This document shows positions 25,991 to 33,652 of a stretch of DNA of 38,834 nucleotides, one piece after another. Location of the stretch: assembly GCA_964513655.1 (NCBI GenBank), contig CAZENQ010000022.1, forward strand, positions 1 through 38,834. Direction: 5' to 3'. The stretch comes from G020350405 sp964513655 (lineage in GTDB: Bacteria > Planctomycetota > Phycisphaerae > Sedimentisphaerales > Anaerobacaceae). Within the stretch, counting starts at the first letter, position 1; every line of letters starts with the position of its first letter. Position numbers and translations under genes: made by a program. Below the pieces are notes generated by a model. The model did no database searches. It saw only the letters and a list, made by a program, of their open reading frames with translations, and was not told where the DNA came from.

Positions 25991-26009
25991 TGCCCCACAG
26001 GGGCAATTT
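25991..26009 (+). terminator. Possible weak rho-independent terminator
   Basis: TGCCCC-ACA-GGGGCA (25991-26005) is a six-base-pair hairpin followed by ATTTTG. The GGGGCAATTT arm (26000-26009) can instead pair with AAATTGCCCC at 25893-25902. It may end transcription of the first SSS symporter. Confidence 0.35.
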
Positions 26010-26101
26010 TGTGAACCACGTGAACACGGGAAAACTGGGTAAAAACAGCAAGATTCGGGACCATTAGGCCATATTTTTCCCCTACGACCGTGATTTTTTT
26101 A

Positions 26102-26130
26102 TTTACTTGTAGCGTAAATCCTGCTATAAA
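26102..26130 (+). promoter_or_regulatory. Candidate promoter of the symporter/arabinose operon
   Basis: TTTACT (26102-26107), 17 bases, TATAAA (26125-26130). GCGTAAA in the spacer (26112-26118) and TTTACGC downstream (26161-26167) form a 7-base inverted repeat flanking the -10, which could be an operator. Confidence 0.45.
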
Positions 26131-26136
26131 ACGCGT

Positions 26137-26303
26137 CTTTGCTAAACTCTGAGGTGACATTTTACGCTCTTGAGACTGCGTGAGGAGTTACTCAAGAAGG
26201 AAATATTTGGCGTTATTACAGGATAAGTGGAGCCACAGTGCAATAGGATTTCAGGTCTCATGTGGCAATTTCGCTATTCAGAAACGGAAAGGAGATAAAT
26301 ACT
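26137..26303 (+). other. Structured 5' leader of the symporter/arabinose operon
   Basis: A leader of about 167 bases between the predicted start and the first small ORF. Two hairpins are visible: TCTTGAG (26168-26174) with CTCAAGA (26191-26197), and GCCACA (26232-26237) with TGTGGC (26261-26266). I do not recognise a known riboswitch. Confidence 0.35.
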
Positions 26304-26423
26304 ATGCTTGGTGTGCTTGACTGGACGGGCTGGCAGAATCCTTATGCAGTAGCCTATATGTTGGTTATGATTGGCCTGGGGATTTTCATCTGGTTGATAC
26401 CGAACGAGTATATGTTCGAATAA
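26304..26423 (+). CDS. 39-aa one-helix membrane microprotein
   Basis: A 39-residue ORF that is short enough to be skipped by default annotation. ATG 26304 has AAAGGAG (26288-26294) nine bases upstream. The start is amphipathic (MLGVLDWTGWQNP), then one hydrophobic helix (AVAYMLVMIGLGIFIWLI) and a short polar tail (PNEYMFE). It is the first gene after the operon promoter and leader, 48 bases before the 174-aa membrane protein, whose SD is equally strong. By analogy with small accessory subunits seen with some SSS symporters, it may be a subunit or stabiliser of the transporter encoded at 27020; this is inference. Confidence 0.72.
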   Translation: MLGVLDWTGWQNPYAVAYMLVMIGLGIFIWLIPNEYMFE

Positions 26424-26471
26424 AAGTCTGTCTGCTATAGACAAACAGAACCGCTAAGGAGGCTCACAAAT

Positions 26472-26996
26472 ATGAGAAAGATTGCACCTTTATTGGTTGC
26501 AGCGACTATTTTGCTTTTCACACAAAATGCCATCGCTCAGGAAAAAATCATCGACGTTCGCCAGAACATGGCTAATGAACTTACATCGGTTAAGACCACA
26601 GTAAGCGGGAATGACTGGGCAGAAGCACTCAGCAGCTTCAACAGTGCCAAGGACATCTGGGATAATGAAGTCAAGCCGCTCCTCATTGAGGATGAAAAAA
26701 CAGAAAAGCGGTTCCTCGAATATTTCGGCCGAATAGGCGAAGTCGAAGACGGCTTAAACAGCCTCGGCCAATTACTCACAGTTAAAAACACAGGAGAAAT
26801 TGAACCGAAGGTAAACGCCATAATCTGGAGTATTAGTCACCATCCTCGCGGCTTTGATGTCCCCGAACCCGTATATAAATGGTGGGATTGGGTATTCGGA
26901 TTGGGCATAGGCCTCGGATGGTGCGGGTTCGCCATCTTCTTTGGGTTATACCTGAGAAGGTCCTACTATCGCAGGTACAAGCGGGAATCAATATAA
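26472..26996 (+). CDS. Unknown secreted/anchored protein with signal peptide and C-terminal TM
   Basis: A 174-aa protein, AAGGAGG before the ATG. It has an N-terminal signal peptide (LLVAATILLFTQNAIAQ), a helical periplasmic part of about 110 residues (ANELTSVKTTVSGNDWAEALSSFNSAKDIWDNEVKPLL, then EKTEKRFLEYFGRIGEVEDGL) that resembles a small antiparallel helical bundle, then one transmembrane helix (WWDWVFGLGIGLGWCGFAIFFGLYL) and a basic cytoplasmic tail (RRSYYRRYKR). I know no family match. The topology suggests a periplasmic domain tethered beside the SSS symporter encoded 23 bases downstream, perhaps for substrate capture or regulation. Confidence 0.8.
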   Translation: MRKIAPLLVAATILLFTQNAIAQEKIIDVRQNMANELTSVKTTVSGNDWAEALSSFNSAKDIWDNEVKPLLIEDEKTEKRFLEYFGRIGEVEDGLNSLGQLLTVKNTGEIEPKVNAIIWSISHHPRGFDVPEPVYKWWDWVFGLGIGLGWCGFAIFFGLYLRRSYYRRYKRESI

Positions 26997-27019
26997 AACT
27001 TTAGTAACGAGGAAAAGTA

Positions 27020-28660
27020 ATGCCTTCCGACCTGATTATCATTGCGATTTACCTGGCGTTGATGTTTGCGGCGGGGATATTTTTCAGCAGAAACATAAAA
27101 AGTACCGCTGATTATTTTTTGGCTGCGCGCTCCGCACCGTGGTTCTGGATTATGGGCGCGGTATGGGCAACGAACATAGGCTTTCTTCACGGCTATCTGG
27201 CCCACGGTGGCGCCGCGTATGATTGGGGGCTGATTCAGGCCAATTTCGAATGGTTCCAGGGCCCATTCGGCTACATCCTGACCGGCTTGTTCTTCATAGC
27301 GTTCTACTGGCGGGCCGGAATATTTACCGTGCCGGGATTCCTGGAAAAAAGATATGGCCCCGCAATAAGGGTTATTTACTCTATCGGCTGGCTGATTTTC
27401 TTTATCATAACCATAGCTGCAGAGTTATATTTGGGAGGCATGTTCCTTAAGAACATCATAGGCATGCCGTTCTGGCCGACAGTTGCCGTGTTGACCGCCG
27501 TTGTGGGAACTTACACCTTGTTGGGGGGTCTCGGTGCTGCGATTATGATGGAATTTGTTCAGTTTGTAATTATGATGGTAGGTACAATGCCGCTGGTGTT
27601 TATCCTGCTGAATATGGTGGGCGGCTTCGAAGGACTAACAGATACATTATTGAACCAGTGGAATATCAGCCCCCAGTATTTCAGCGTTTTACCCGACAAC
27701 CATCATCCTTACGGCCCTGGCCCATGGATTATCCTCGGGCAATGTTTTGTAGTTACTGTCGGCTGGTGTGCCGGACATCAGTCAATGGTGCAGAGAAACC
27801 TGGGGGCACGCTCGCTATATGATTCCAAACTTGGTTATGTCGTTGCAGGTCTTCCAAAGACTTTGGGTGCTTTTCTCTATATTGTACCTATGCTCGCCGC
27901 CCCCATAATTTTCGCCCGTCATGGTATATTTGTAGAAAAGGCTGATGCCGCATACGGTAAGCTGATTCTGAATCTGTTACCCGCCGGAATGTTAGGATTA
28001 TTCATCGCTGGATTAACATCCGCAGGCTTGTCCAGCATTAGTGGCGTACTGAATTCATCATCTACTATAGTGATAAAAGACATCTACGAACGGTTCATAG
28101 TGAAGGGCAAACCAGACCACCATTACTTTGTTGCGGGTCGCGTAGCGACATTTGGGATAATAGTTGCGTCACTGCTGTTGGTATCAGTGGTGGCTAAATC
28201 ACCCTTGATTATGTGGTTGGAACAAACCCTGCTTGCTATCCTGTTAGGCCCATTTATGGCAATTCTGATACTAGCCATATTCTGGCGGCGTACAAACACG
28301 CCCGGCAGTCTAATCGGCTATCTGGTTGGCTCGGGTTTTGCCATATACTACCAGCAGGTTCTGGGACAGAGAGTATTCTTCAAAATAAGTTGGTGGTCTT
28401 TCGTAGTTGCGATGTTCGTTACAGTTATCGCCAGTTTGCTTACAAAACGGCCAAAACCCGAAAAAATTGAAGGCCTGACCTGGGAAAGCGATTTCCACGC
28501 TCAGGTAGGAGCAATAGCCGAGATGCGTGCGGAAAACGGAGCCACCATAACCGAGCTGCCTGAGATAACGGTGACCCGGCCGCCCTGGTACCTTAATCTC
28601 AAATACTGGGCTACTGCAATCTTAGCAGTCCAGCTTGTTCTGTTGCTCTTCTTCGGATAA
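27020..28660 (+). CDS. Sodium:solute symporter (SSS family), second copy
   Basis: A 546-aa polytopic membrane protein. SSS features are KSTADYFLAARSAPWFWIMGAVWATNIGFLHGYLAHGGAA, VPGFLEKRYGPAIRVIYSIGW, LGGLGAAIMMEFVQFVIMMVG, WCAGHQSMVQRNLGARS and LFIAGLTSAGLSSISGVLNSSSTIVIKDIYERF with the conserved S-x-x-NSSST segment. It differs clearly from the copy at 24053, so this is not a recent duplication. Its position in front of araB, araD and a sugar isomerase suggests uptake of arabinose or a related pentose. The SD is GAGGAAAAGTA. Small membrane proteins are encoded on both sides. Confidence 0.93.
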   Translation: MPSDLIIIAIYLALMFAAGIFFSRNIKSTADYFLAARSAPWFWIMGAVWATNIGFLHGYLAHGGAAYDWGLIQANFEWFQGPFGYILTGLFFIAFYWRAGIFTVPGFLEKRYGPAIRVIYSIGWLIFFIITIAAELYLGGMFLKNIIGMPFWPTVAVLTAVVGTYTLLGGLGAAIMMEFVQFVIMMVGTMPLVFILLNMVGGFEGLTDTLLNQWNISPQYFSVLPDNHHPYGPGPWIILGQCFVVTVGWCAGHQSMVQRNLGARSLYDSKLGYVVAGLPKTLGAFLYIVPMLAAPIIFARHGIFVEKADAAYGKLILNLLPAGMLGLFIAGLTSAGLSSISGVLNSSSTIVIKDIYERFIVKGKPDHHYFVAGRVATFGIIVASLLLVSVVAKSPLIMWLEQTLLAILLGPFMAILILAIFWRRTNTPGSLIGYLVGSGFAIYYQQVLGQRVFFKISWWSFVVAMFVTVIASLLTKRPKPEKIEGLTWESDFHAQVGAIAEMRAENGATITELPEITVTRPPWYLNLKYWATAILAVQLVLLLFFG

Positions 28661-28691
28661 AGAAATCTCTTAGAAATAGGGAGTCATAAAT

Positions 28692-28952
28692 ATGGAAGAA
28701 AGAAAGGGTGCTGACCCCAAGATTATCGTTGCGGTACAAATGACATCCATCGGTATAATCCTTATGATACTGGGGCTGACTGTCTTTATCCTTAGCATGC
28801 TTAGCATGGCCGGCCTCAGCCCGACACCAAACCCGTGGACGCCTTACCTTAAGACGTGCTCAATAATTAGTAACGCTGGAATTACGCTTCTGGGCGTGGC
28901 TTTTGCCATCGGAGGCGTGGTGCGTTTTAAACAAGCGAAGAAGCAGGCATGA
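28692..28952 (+). CDS. 86-aa two-helix membrane protein of unknown function
   Basis: GGGAG precedes the ATG. Two hydrophobic helices (IIVAVQMTSIGIILMILGLTVFILSMLS and NAGITLLGVAFAIGGVVRF) are joined by a Pro-rich loop, with charged ends. It lies 31 bases after the symporter, and its stop overlaps the next gene by ATGA. No family recognised; it may be an accessory subunit of the symporter. Confidence 0.78.
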   Translation: MEERKGADPKIIVAVQMTSIGIILMILGLTVFILSMLSMAGLSPTPNPWTPYLKTCSIISNAGITLLGVAFAIGGVVRFKQAKKQA

Positions 28953-29644
28953 AAGTTGTCAGCTTGGTCCCCAGGTTTGCAGACTCCGATGATGTGCTAA
29001 AAAGGTATTGTCGTAAGAACTTCAAAGCACCCTGTTCGATAGAATTGGTTTATGTGCCTTTCGTTCTGTTTAGGTACAGAATTGAGCTGACTTCACTATT
29101 CGGCAGGCGAAAGACTGAAAAAGGGATATTCCTTGCGGATTCGCTGCAGGGAATACCGGTAAATATCAAAAAAAATACGAAGTTTGTCCTCAAGGATGAG
29201 GGTTTACGCAGGCAGTTCGACGGATTGCTCGGGTCGTCCTCGATTAATTCGACGGACCTAATTAAGAAGAATGATAAAACTATAACAGTATCAATTGAAC
29301 AGCTGGATGTAACAGAAGAGCAGGTTTTGCCTGAAGTCCTGGACGAAAAAGCCGCGATAAAAGCAGGTAAGAATTTACTGATGTACGATATTATGAAATT
29401 GACTGGGAGTTTGCGATATCGAAGGGTCGATGTTGTACCCGAGCCGCAAACCGAAACACTTTACTATCCATACTGGTTGCTCTATTATCGCAACAAAAAG
29501 AACCAAATGCAGTTCGACGTACTGGATGCACTGACCGGACAAAAAGAAGGCGGGCAGATTATCAGGTCTATCAAAGTAGGTTTGGTGGAAAAACACAAGA
29601 ATTATCAAAATGTTAACTTAGAAAAAGGAGCAAGTGTAAATTGA
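28949..29644 (+). CDS. Unknown 231-aa soluble protein coupled to the symporter genes
   Basis: No signal peptide or membrane segment. The N-terminal half contains a strand-rich part (IELVYVPFVLFRYRIELTSLFGRRKTEKGIFLADSLQG). The middle is charged. The C-terminal part, with TLYYPYWLLYYRNKKNQMQFDVLDALTGQKEGG, recalls a small domain seen in membrane-associated proteins of unknown function, but I cannot name the family. The start overlaps the upstream stop (ATGA) and the end overlaps the TTG start of araB, so it is translationally locked between transport and catabolism genes. A cytosolic partner of the transporter or of sugar handling is an inference. Confidence 0.75.
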   Translation: MKVVSLVPRFADSDDVLKRYCRKNFKAPCSIELVYVPFVLFRYRIELTSLFGRRKTEKGIFLADSLQGIPVNIKKNTKFVLKDEGLRRQFDGLLGSSSINSTDLIKKNDKTITVSIEQLDVTEEQVLPEVLDEKAAIKAGKNLLMYDIMKLTGSLRYRRVDVVPEPQTETLYYPYWLLYYRNKKNQMQFDVLDALTGQKEGGQIIRSIKVGLVEKHKNYQNVNLEKGASVN

Positions 29645-31335
29645 GTAAGAGAACATATAGCTTAGGATTGGATTACGGTACGAATTCTGTAAGAGCGGTA
29701 CTTGTCGACGTCGCAAGCGGCGAAGAGCTTGGCACTCATGTTTGGGACTTTGAGACAGGCGAGGCCGGTATTATCATCGATCCGTCCGACCACAATCTCG
29801 CAAGGCAAAACCCGGCCGATTACATCAAGGGAATCGAGGTCACCATCGAGAAGGTGCTGTCCCAGGCGGCTGGTGCGGATAAGGATTTTGACGCCAAACA
29901 GATTATAGGTATCGGCGTTGACACTACCGGCTCGACGCCAATCCCCATCAATGAGGATGGTACACCCTTGGCCTTGCTCGACGAGTTTAAAGACAATCCC
30001 AACGCTCATGCCTGGCTGTGGAAAGACCACACCGGCCACGCAGAAGCTGGCGAAATTACCGAACTGGCTGAGAAAGAACATCCGGAGTATCTCGCCAAGT
30101 GTGGCGGAACGTATTCATCGGAGTGGTTCTTCAGCAAAATCCTGCATTGCCTGAGAGTCGACACCAAAGTCTTCGATGCCGCTTATACCTGGGTTGAACA
30201 CGCAGATTACATGACGGCACTCCTGACGGGAACCACAGACCCCCGGAAACTCAAACGCTGCCGATGTGCCGCAGGGCACAAGGCAATGGTCAACGCCAAC
30301 TGGGGCGGCTACCCCGCCAAGGACTTCCTCGCAAAGCTCGACCCAAAGCTCGGACAGCTACGCGATACATTAGGCGATATAACTTATGCCATCGACGAAA
30401 AGGCCGGTGACCTGACCGAGGAATGGGCAGGCAAACTCGGCCTAAAAGCTGGTATACCGGTTGCAATGGGCGCATTTGACGCTCATCTGGGCGGCGTCGG
30501 TTCCGGAATAAGCACCGGCAAATTAGTCAAAATCATTGGCACCAGCACCTGCGACATGGCCGTCTGGCCTAGCGATAAAGACCTGGCTGATGTCCCGGGT
30601 ATATGTGGAATAGTTGATGGCTCAATCCTGCCGGGCTTCTGGGGACTCGAAGCCGGCCAGTCCGCAGTCGGTGACATCTTCAACTGGTTCGTAAATTACA
30701 TCAAGCCTGGAGGCGAAGCAGCGGGCTCTCACGAAGCCCTTACCGAAAAAGCGGCAAAGCTAAAACCGGGTCAGTCCGGCCTGCTGGCCCTCGATTGGAA
30801 CAACGGTAACAGAACTATACTCGTCGACCAGAGACTCACCGGCCTGCTGCTCGGACAGACACTCCACACAACTCCCGAAGAGATTTACAGGGCATTGATT
30901 GAGGCGACAGCTTACGGCGCCCTCACCATTATCAATCGGTTTGAGGAATACGGAGTTAAAATATCAGAGGTGATTAATTGCGGCGGCATCGCTGAGAAAA
31001 ACCCACTGATTATGCAGATTTACGCCGACGTCATTGGCAGAGAGATGAAGATAGCACGCTCCGCCCAGACCTGTGCCTTGGGCTCAGCCATAGCTGGTGC
31101 CGTCGTCGCCGGTTCCGCAGCGGGAGGCTATGATAACTACGCCGATGCACAAGCTGCAATGTGCGGGATGAAAGAGACCAGCTACAAGCCAATTCCCGAA
31201 AACAACAAGGTCTATCAACAGCTTTACCCGCTCTACAAGCAGCTGCACGATGCCTTCGGACTGGACAGCTGCTCCGGGAAAATGGCAAACGTCATGAAGC
31301 AGCTTTTGGAAATAAAAGATAAAGTAAACGCTTAA
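29641..31335 (+). CDS. araB: Ribulokinase
   Basis: A 564-aa FGGY-family kinase, the length of E. coli AraB. It starts at TTG 29641, which overlaps the upstream stop; AAAGGAG lies about ten bases before. It has the N-terminal phosphate loop GLDYGTNSVRAVLVD, IGVDTTGSTPIP, a substrate region with CGGTYSSEWFFSKILH, PVAMGAFDAHLGGVGSG and the ATP-site segments KIIGTSTCDMAV and INCGGIAEKNPLIMQIYADV. The D-T-T-G-S-T-P-x-P pattern is specific to ribulokinases within FGGY. It phosphorylates L-ribulose at O5 in cytosolic L-arabinose breakdown. It is followed by araD and the isomerase. Confidence 0.94.
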   Translation: MSKRTYSLGLDYGTNSVRAVLVDVASGEELGTHVWDFETGEAGIIIDPSDHNLARQNPADYIKGIEVTIEKVLSQAAGADKDFDAKQIIGIGVDTTGSTPIPINEDGTPLALLDEFKDNPNAHAWLWKDHTGHAEAGEITELAEKEHPEYLAKCGGTYSSEWFFSKILHCLRVDTKVFDAAYTWVEHADYMTALLTGTTDPRKLKRCRCAAGHKAMVNANWGGYPAKDFLAKLDPKLGQLRDTLGDITYAIDEKAGDLTEEWAGKLGLKAGIPVAMGAFDAHLGGVGSGISTGKLVKIIGTSTCDMAVWPSDKDLADVPGICGIVDGSILPGFWGLEAGQSAVGDIFNWFVNYIKPGGEAAGSHEALTEKAAKLKPGQSGLLALDWNNGNRTILVDQRLTGLLLGQTLHTTPEEIYRALIEATAYGALTIINRFEEYGVKISEVINCGGIAEKNPLIMQIYADVIGREMKIARSAQTCALGSAIAGAVVAGSAAGGYDNYADAQAAMCGMKETSYKPIPENNKVYQQLYPLYKQLHDAFGLDSCSGKMANVMKQLLEIKDKVNA

Positions 31336-31346
31336 GAATATTGAAA

Positions 31347-32036
31347 ATGCATGAAGAACTAAAAAAAGCGGTTTGCCAAGCTAACATTGAGCTTCAAACT
31401 CATAATCTGGTGATTTATAGCTGGGGCAATGTCAGCGGAATAGACCGTTCGGCATCTGTCGTCGCCATAAAGCCCAGTGGTGTTTCGTATGATGAGCTTA
31501 CACCTGATAAAATCGTGCTACTCGATTTGGATGCAAATATCGTCGAGGGGGATATGCGGCCTTCGTCAGACACGCCGACCCATCTGGAGCTTTATAGAAA
31601 CTTCGATACTATCGGCGGCGTTTGTCACACACATTCGGTCAATGCAACGATGTGGGCACAGGCCTGCCGCGAAATCCCCTGCCTTGGCACCACCCACGCC
31701 GACTTCTTCTATGGGCCGGTGCCTGTGACGGATGTTATGACCGCCGACGAGATAAAAGGCAACTACGAACTTAACACAGGCAAGGTCATTGTCAGGCGCT
31801 TTGCTGACCTTGACCCTATAGAAATCCCGGGCGTGCTGGTGGCAAATCACGGCCCCTTCACATGGGGCAAGACCCCGGCCGCGACTGTCGAAGCTGCGGT
31901 CGTACTCGAGCAAATGGCAACTATGGCTTTGGGCACATTGCTAATAAACCCAAATCAGGATAAAATCTCACAGGTGCTGCTGGACAAGCACTATTTGCGT
32001 AAACACGGCAAGGACGCTTATTACGGACAAAAATAA
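31347..32036 (+). CDS. araD: L-ribulose-5-phosphate 4-epimerase
   Basis: A 229-aa class II aldolase/epimerase. I start it at ATG 31347 (MHEELKKAVCQANIEL), which aligns with the usual AraD start; a TTG two codons earlier is possible. Family features are HNLVIYSWGNVSGID, AIKPSGVSYDEL, SSDTPTHLELYRNF, the zinc ligands in GGVCHTHSVNATMWAQA and VLVANHGPFTWG, and the Tyr-rich end YYGQK. It converts L-ribulose 5-phosphate to D-xylulose 5-phosphate, the last step before the pentose phosphate pathway. It lies 11 bases after araB. Confidence 0.94.
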   Translation: MHEELKKAVCQANIELQTHNLVIYSWGNVSGIDRSASVVAIKPSGVSYDELTPDKIVLLDLDANIVEGDMRPSSDTPTHLELYRNFDTIGGVCHTHSVNATMWAQACREIPCLGTTHADFFYGPVPVTDVMTADEIKGNYELNTGKVIVRRFADLDPIEIPGVLVANHGPFTWGKTPAATVEAAVVLEQMATMALGTLLINPNQDKISQVLLDKHYLRKHGKDAYYGQK

Positions 32037-32064
32037 CTGAAACAATTTACTGGAGGTACAAGAA

Positions 32065-33471
32065 ATGAAGAAAACTACATTTGGTGTTATTATTGGCAAC
32101 AGGGGTTTCTTCCCCGACCACTTGGCTAAATCAGGGCGCAAAGACGTACTCGATGTCCTCAAGAAAGGCGGCTACAACTTGGTGGCCTTGTCGATGCAGG
32201 ATACCAAGTACGGTGCAGTTGAAACCTTTGCCGATGCCAAAAAATGTGCCGCCCTTTTTGCACGAAAGGCTGACGTTATTGACGGCATAATTGTAACGCT
32301 GCCCAACTTCGGTGACGAAAAAGGCGTCGCCGAAACCGTCAAACGCGCCGGGCTGGATGTGCCCATTCTCATCCAGGCCGAGCCCGACGTCTCAGGCAAA
32401 ATGACCATAGCCGACAGGCGAGATTCCTTCTGCGGCAAGATCAGCGTTTGTAACAACCTAAGGCAGGCCGGCATCCCATACACACTGACCAACTCACACA
32501 ATGTCAAAGTTGCCTCGGCCGAATTCAAGAAAGACCTTGATGATTTTGCCTCCGTCTGCCGGATTGCCAAAGGCCTTAAAAACGCCCGCTTCGGCGCCAT
32601 CGGCTCCAGGCCAACCGCCTTCAACACCGTCCGCTACAGCGAAAAACTCCTCGAGCTCTCCGGAATCACCGTAGAAACAGTTGACTTGTTCGAAATCCTC
32701 GGACATGTCGAACTGCTCGCCGACAGTGACAGACGCGTCAAAAATAAAGTGAACGCCATAAAGAAATACGTCCCCACAAAGGCAATCCCTGCTGCCGCGC
32801 TCCTAAAAATTGCTAAATTCGGCGTGGCGGTGGACCAGTGGGTGAAACAAAATCAAATCGACGGAACGGCAATCCAGTGCTGGACGGCCCTCGAGGAATT
32901 CTTCGGAATAGTCCCATGTACGCTGATGAGTATGATGAGCGAGTCTCTGTTGCCCAGCGCATGCGAGGTTGACGTAACCGGCTTGCTCGGAATGTACATC
33001 CTTCAATTGGCCAGCGGGACTCCAAGTGCCCTCCTGGATTGGAACAACAACTACGGAAACGACGCCAACAAGTGCATCGTGTTCCACTGCAGCAATCTGC
33101 CCAAGTCCTTCTTCAAAAGCTTCAAGATGGATTACCAGGAGATTATTGCAGGGACCGTCGGCAAAGAAAACACTTATGGTACGGTCATCGGCAGGATAGC
33201 CCCCAAAAAGGCTACTTTCTGCAGGACCTCCACTGATGACGCTGCCGGCATTATCAGCACCTACGTCGGCGAAGGCGAGTTTACAAATGATAAACTCGAC
33301 ACCTTCGGCGGCTATGGTGTTATAAAAATCCCGAACCTCCAGACCCTCATGAAATACGTCTGCAAAATGGGCTTCGAGCACCACGTTCCAATGAACATGT
33401 GCCAAAAAGCTGACGCTATCGCCGAAGCTCTTGATAATTACATGGGCTGGGAGGTCTATCGGCACCAGTAA
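32065..33471 (+). CDS. FucI-type L-fucose/L-arabinose isomerase family protein, probable functional AraA
   Basis: A 468-aa protein with GGAGG before ATG. It belongs to the L-fucose isomerase-like superfamily (COG2407), not to classical AraA. Features are FGVIIGNRGFFPDHLAKSGR, DGIIVTLPNFGDEKGVAE, ALEEFFGIVPC, SACEVDVTGLLGM and FEHHVPMN, which supply the expected Glu, Asp and His metal-ligand positions. Standing directly behind araB and araD with no araA in the window, it most likely converts L-arabinose to L-ribulose. Action on L-fucose or another aldose is the main alternative, and a GH29 fucosidase exists elsewhere in the window. Classical AraA is about 500 aa and FucI about 590, so this is a shorter form. 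Confidence 0.82.
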   Translation: MKKTTFGVIIGNRGFFPDHLAKSGRKDVLDVLKKGGYNLVALSMQDTKYGAVETFADAKKCAALFARKADVIDGIIVTLPNFGDEKGVAETVKRAGLDVPILIQAEPDVSGKMTIADRRDSFCGKISVCNNLRQAGIPYTLTNSHNVKVASAEFKKDLDDFASVCRIAKGLKNARFGAIGSRPTAFNTVRYSEKLLELSGITVETVDLFEILGHVELLADSDRRVKNKVNAIKKYVPTKAIPAAALLKIAKFGVAVDQWVKQNQIDGTAIQCWTALEEFFGIVPCTLMSMMSESLLPSACEVDVTGLLGMYILQLASGTPSALLDWNNNYGNDANKCIVFHCSNLPKSFFKSFKMDYQEIIAGTVGKENTYGTVIGRIAPKKATFCRTSTDDAAGIISTYVGEGEFTNDKLDTFGGYGVIKIPNLQTLMKYVCKMGFEHHVPMNMCQKADAIAEALDNYMGWEVYRHQ

Positions 33472-33652
33472 ACCAAAGGGATTTCTGCTTTTAGTGCTGA
33501 AAATTTGTACTCGAACCAGGCATTGTGCTTCGGAGCGGTGCTTTAGCAGACAAAATCTGCAAATGCGCCTTTGTCGCTCGACTTGCAGCACTGCACATAC
33601 AAAGCAGTAAAGTTCCTTCGTCGTAATAAATGTTTGTGTATGGAGAAACAAA

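Larger units (their letters stand above)
25754..26101 (+). other. Intergenic region rich in TTGCCG/CGGCAA hairpins
   Basis: About 350 bases without a convincing gene. TTGCCG or its complement CGGCAA occurs at least four times between 25770 and 25852, once as the pair 25770-25775 / 25786-25791. Competing GGGGC/GCCCC pairings follow, listed separately. Part may be the 3' UTR of the first symporter. Confidence 0.5.
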
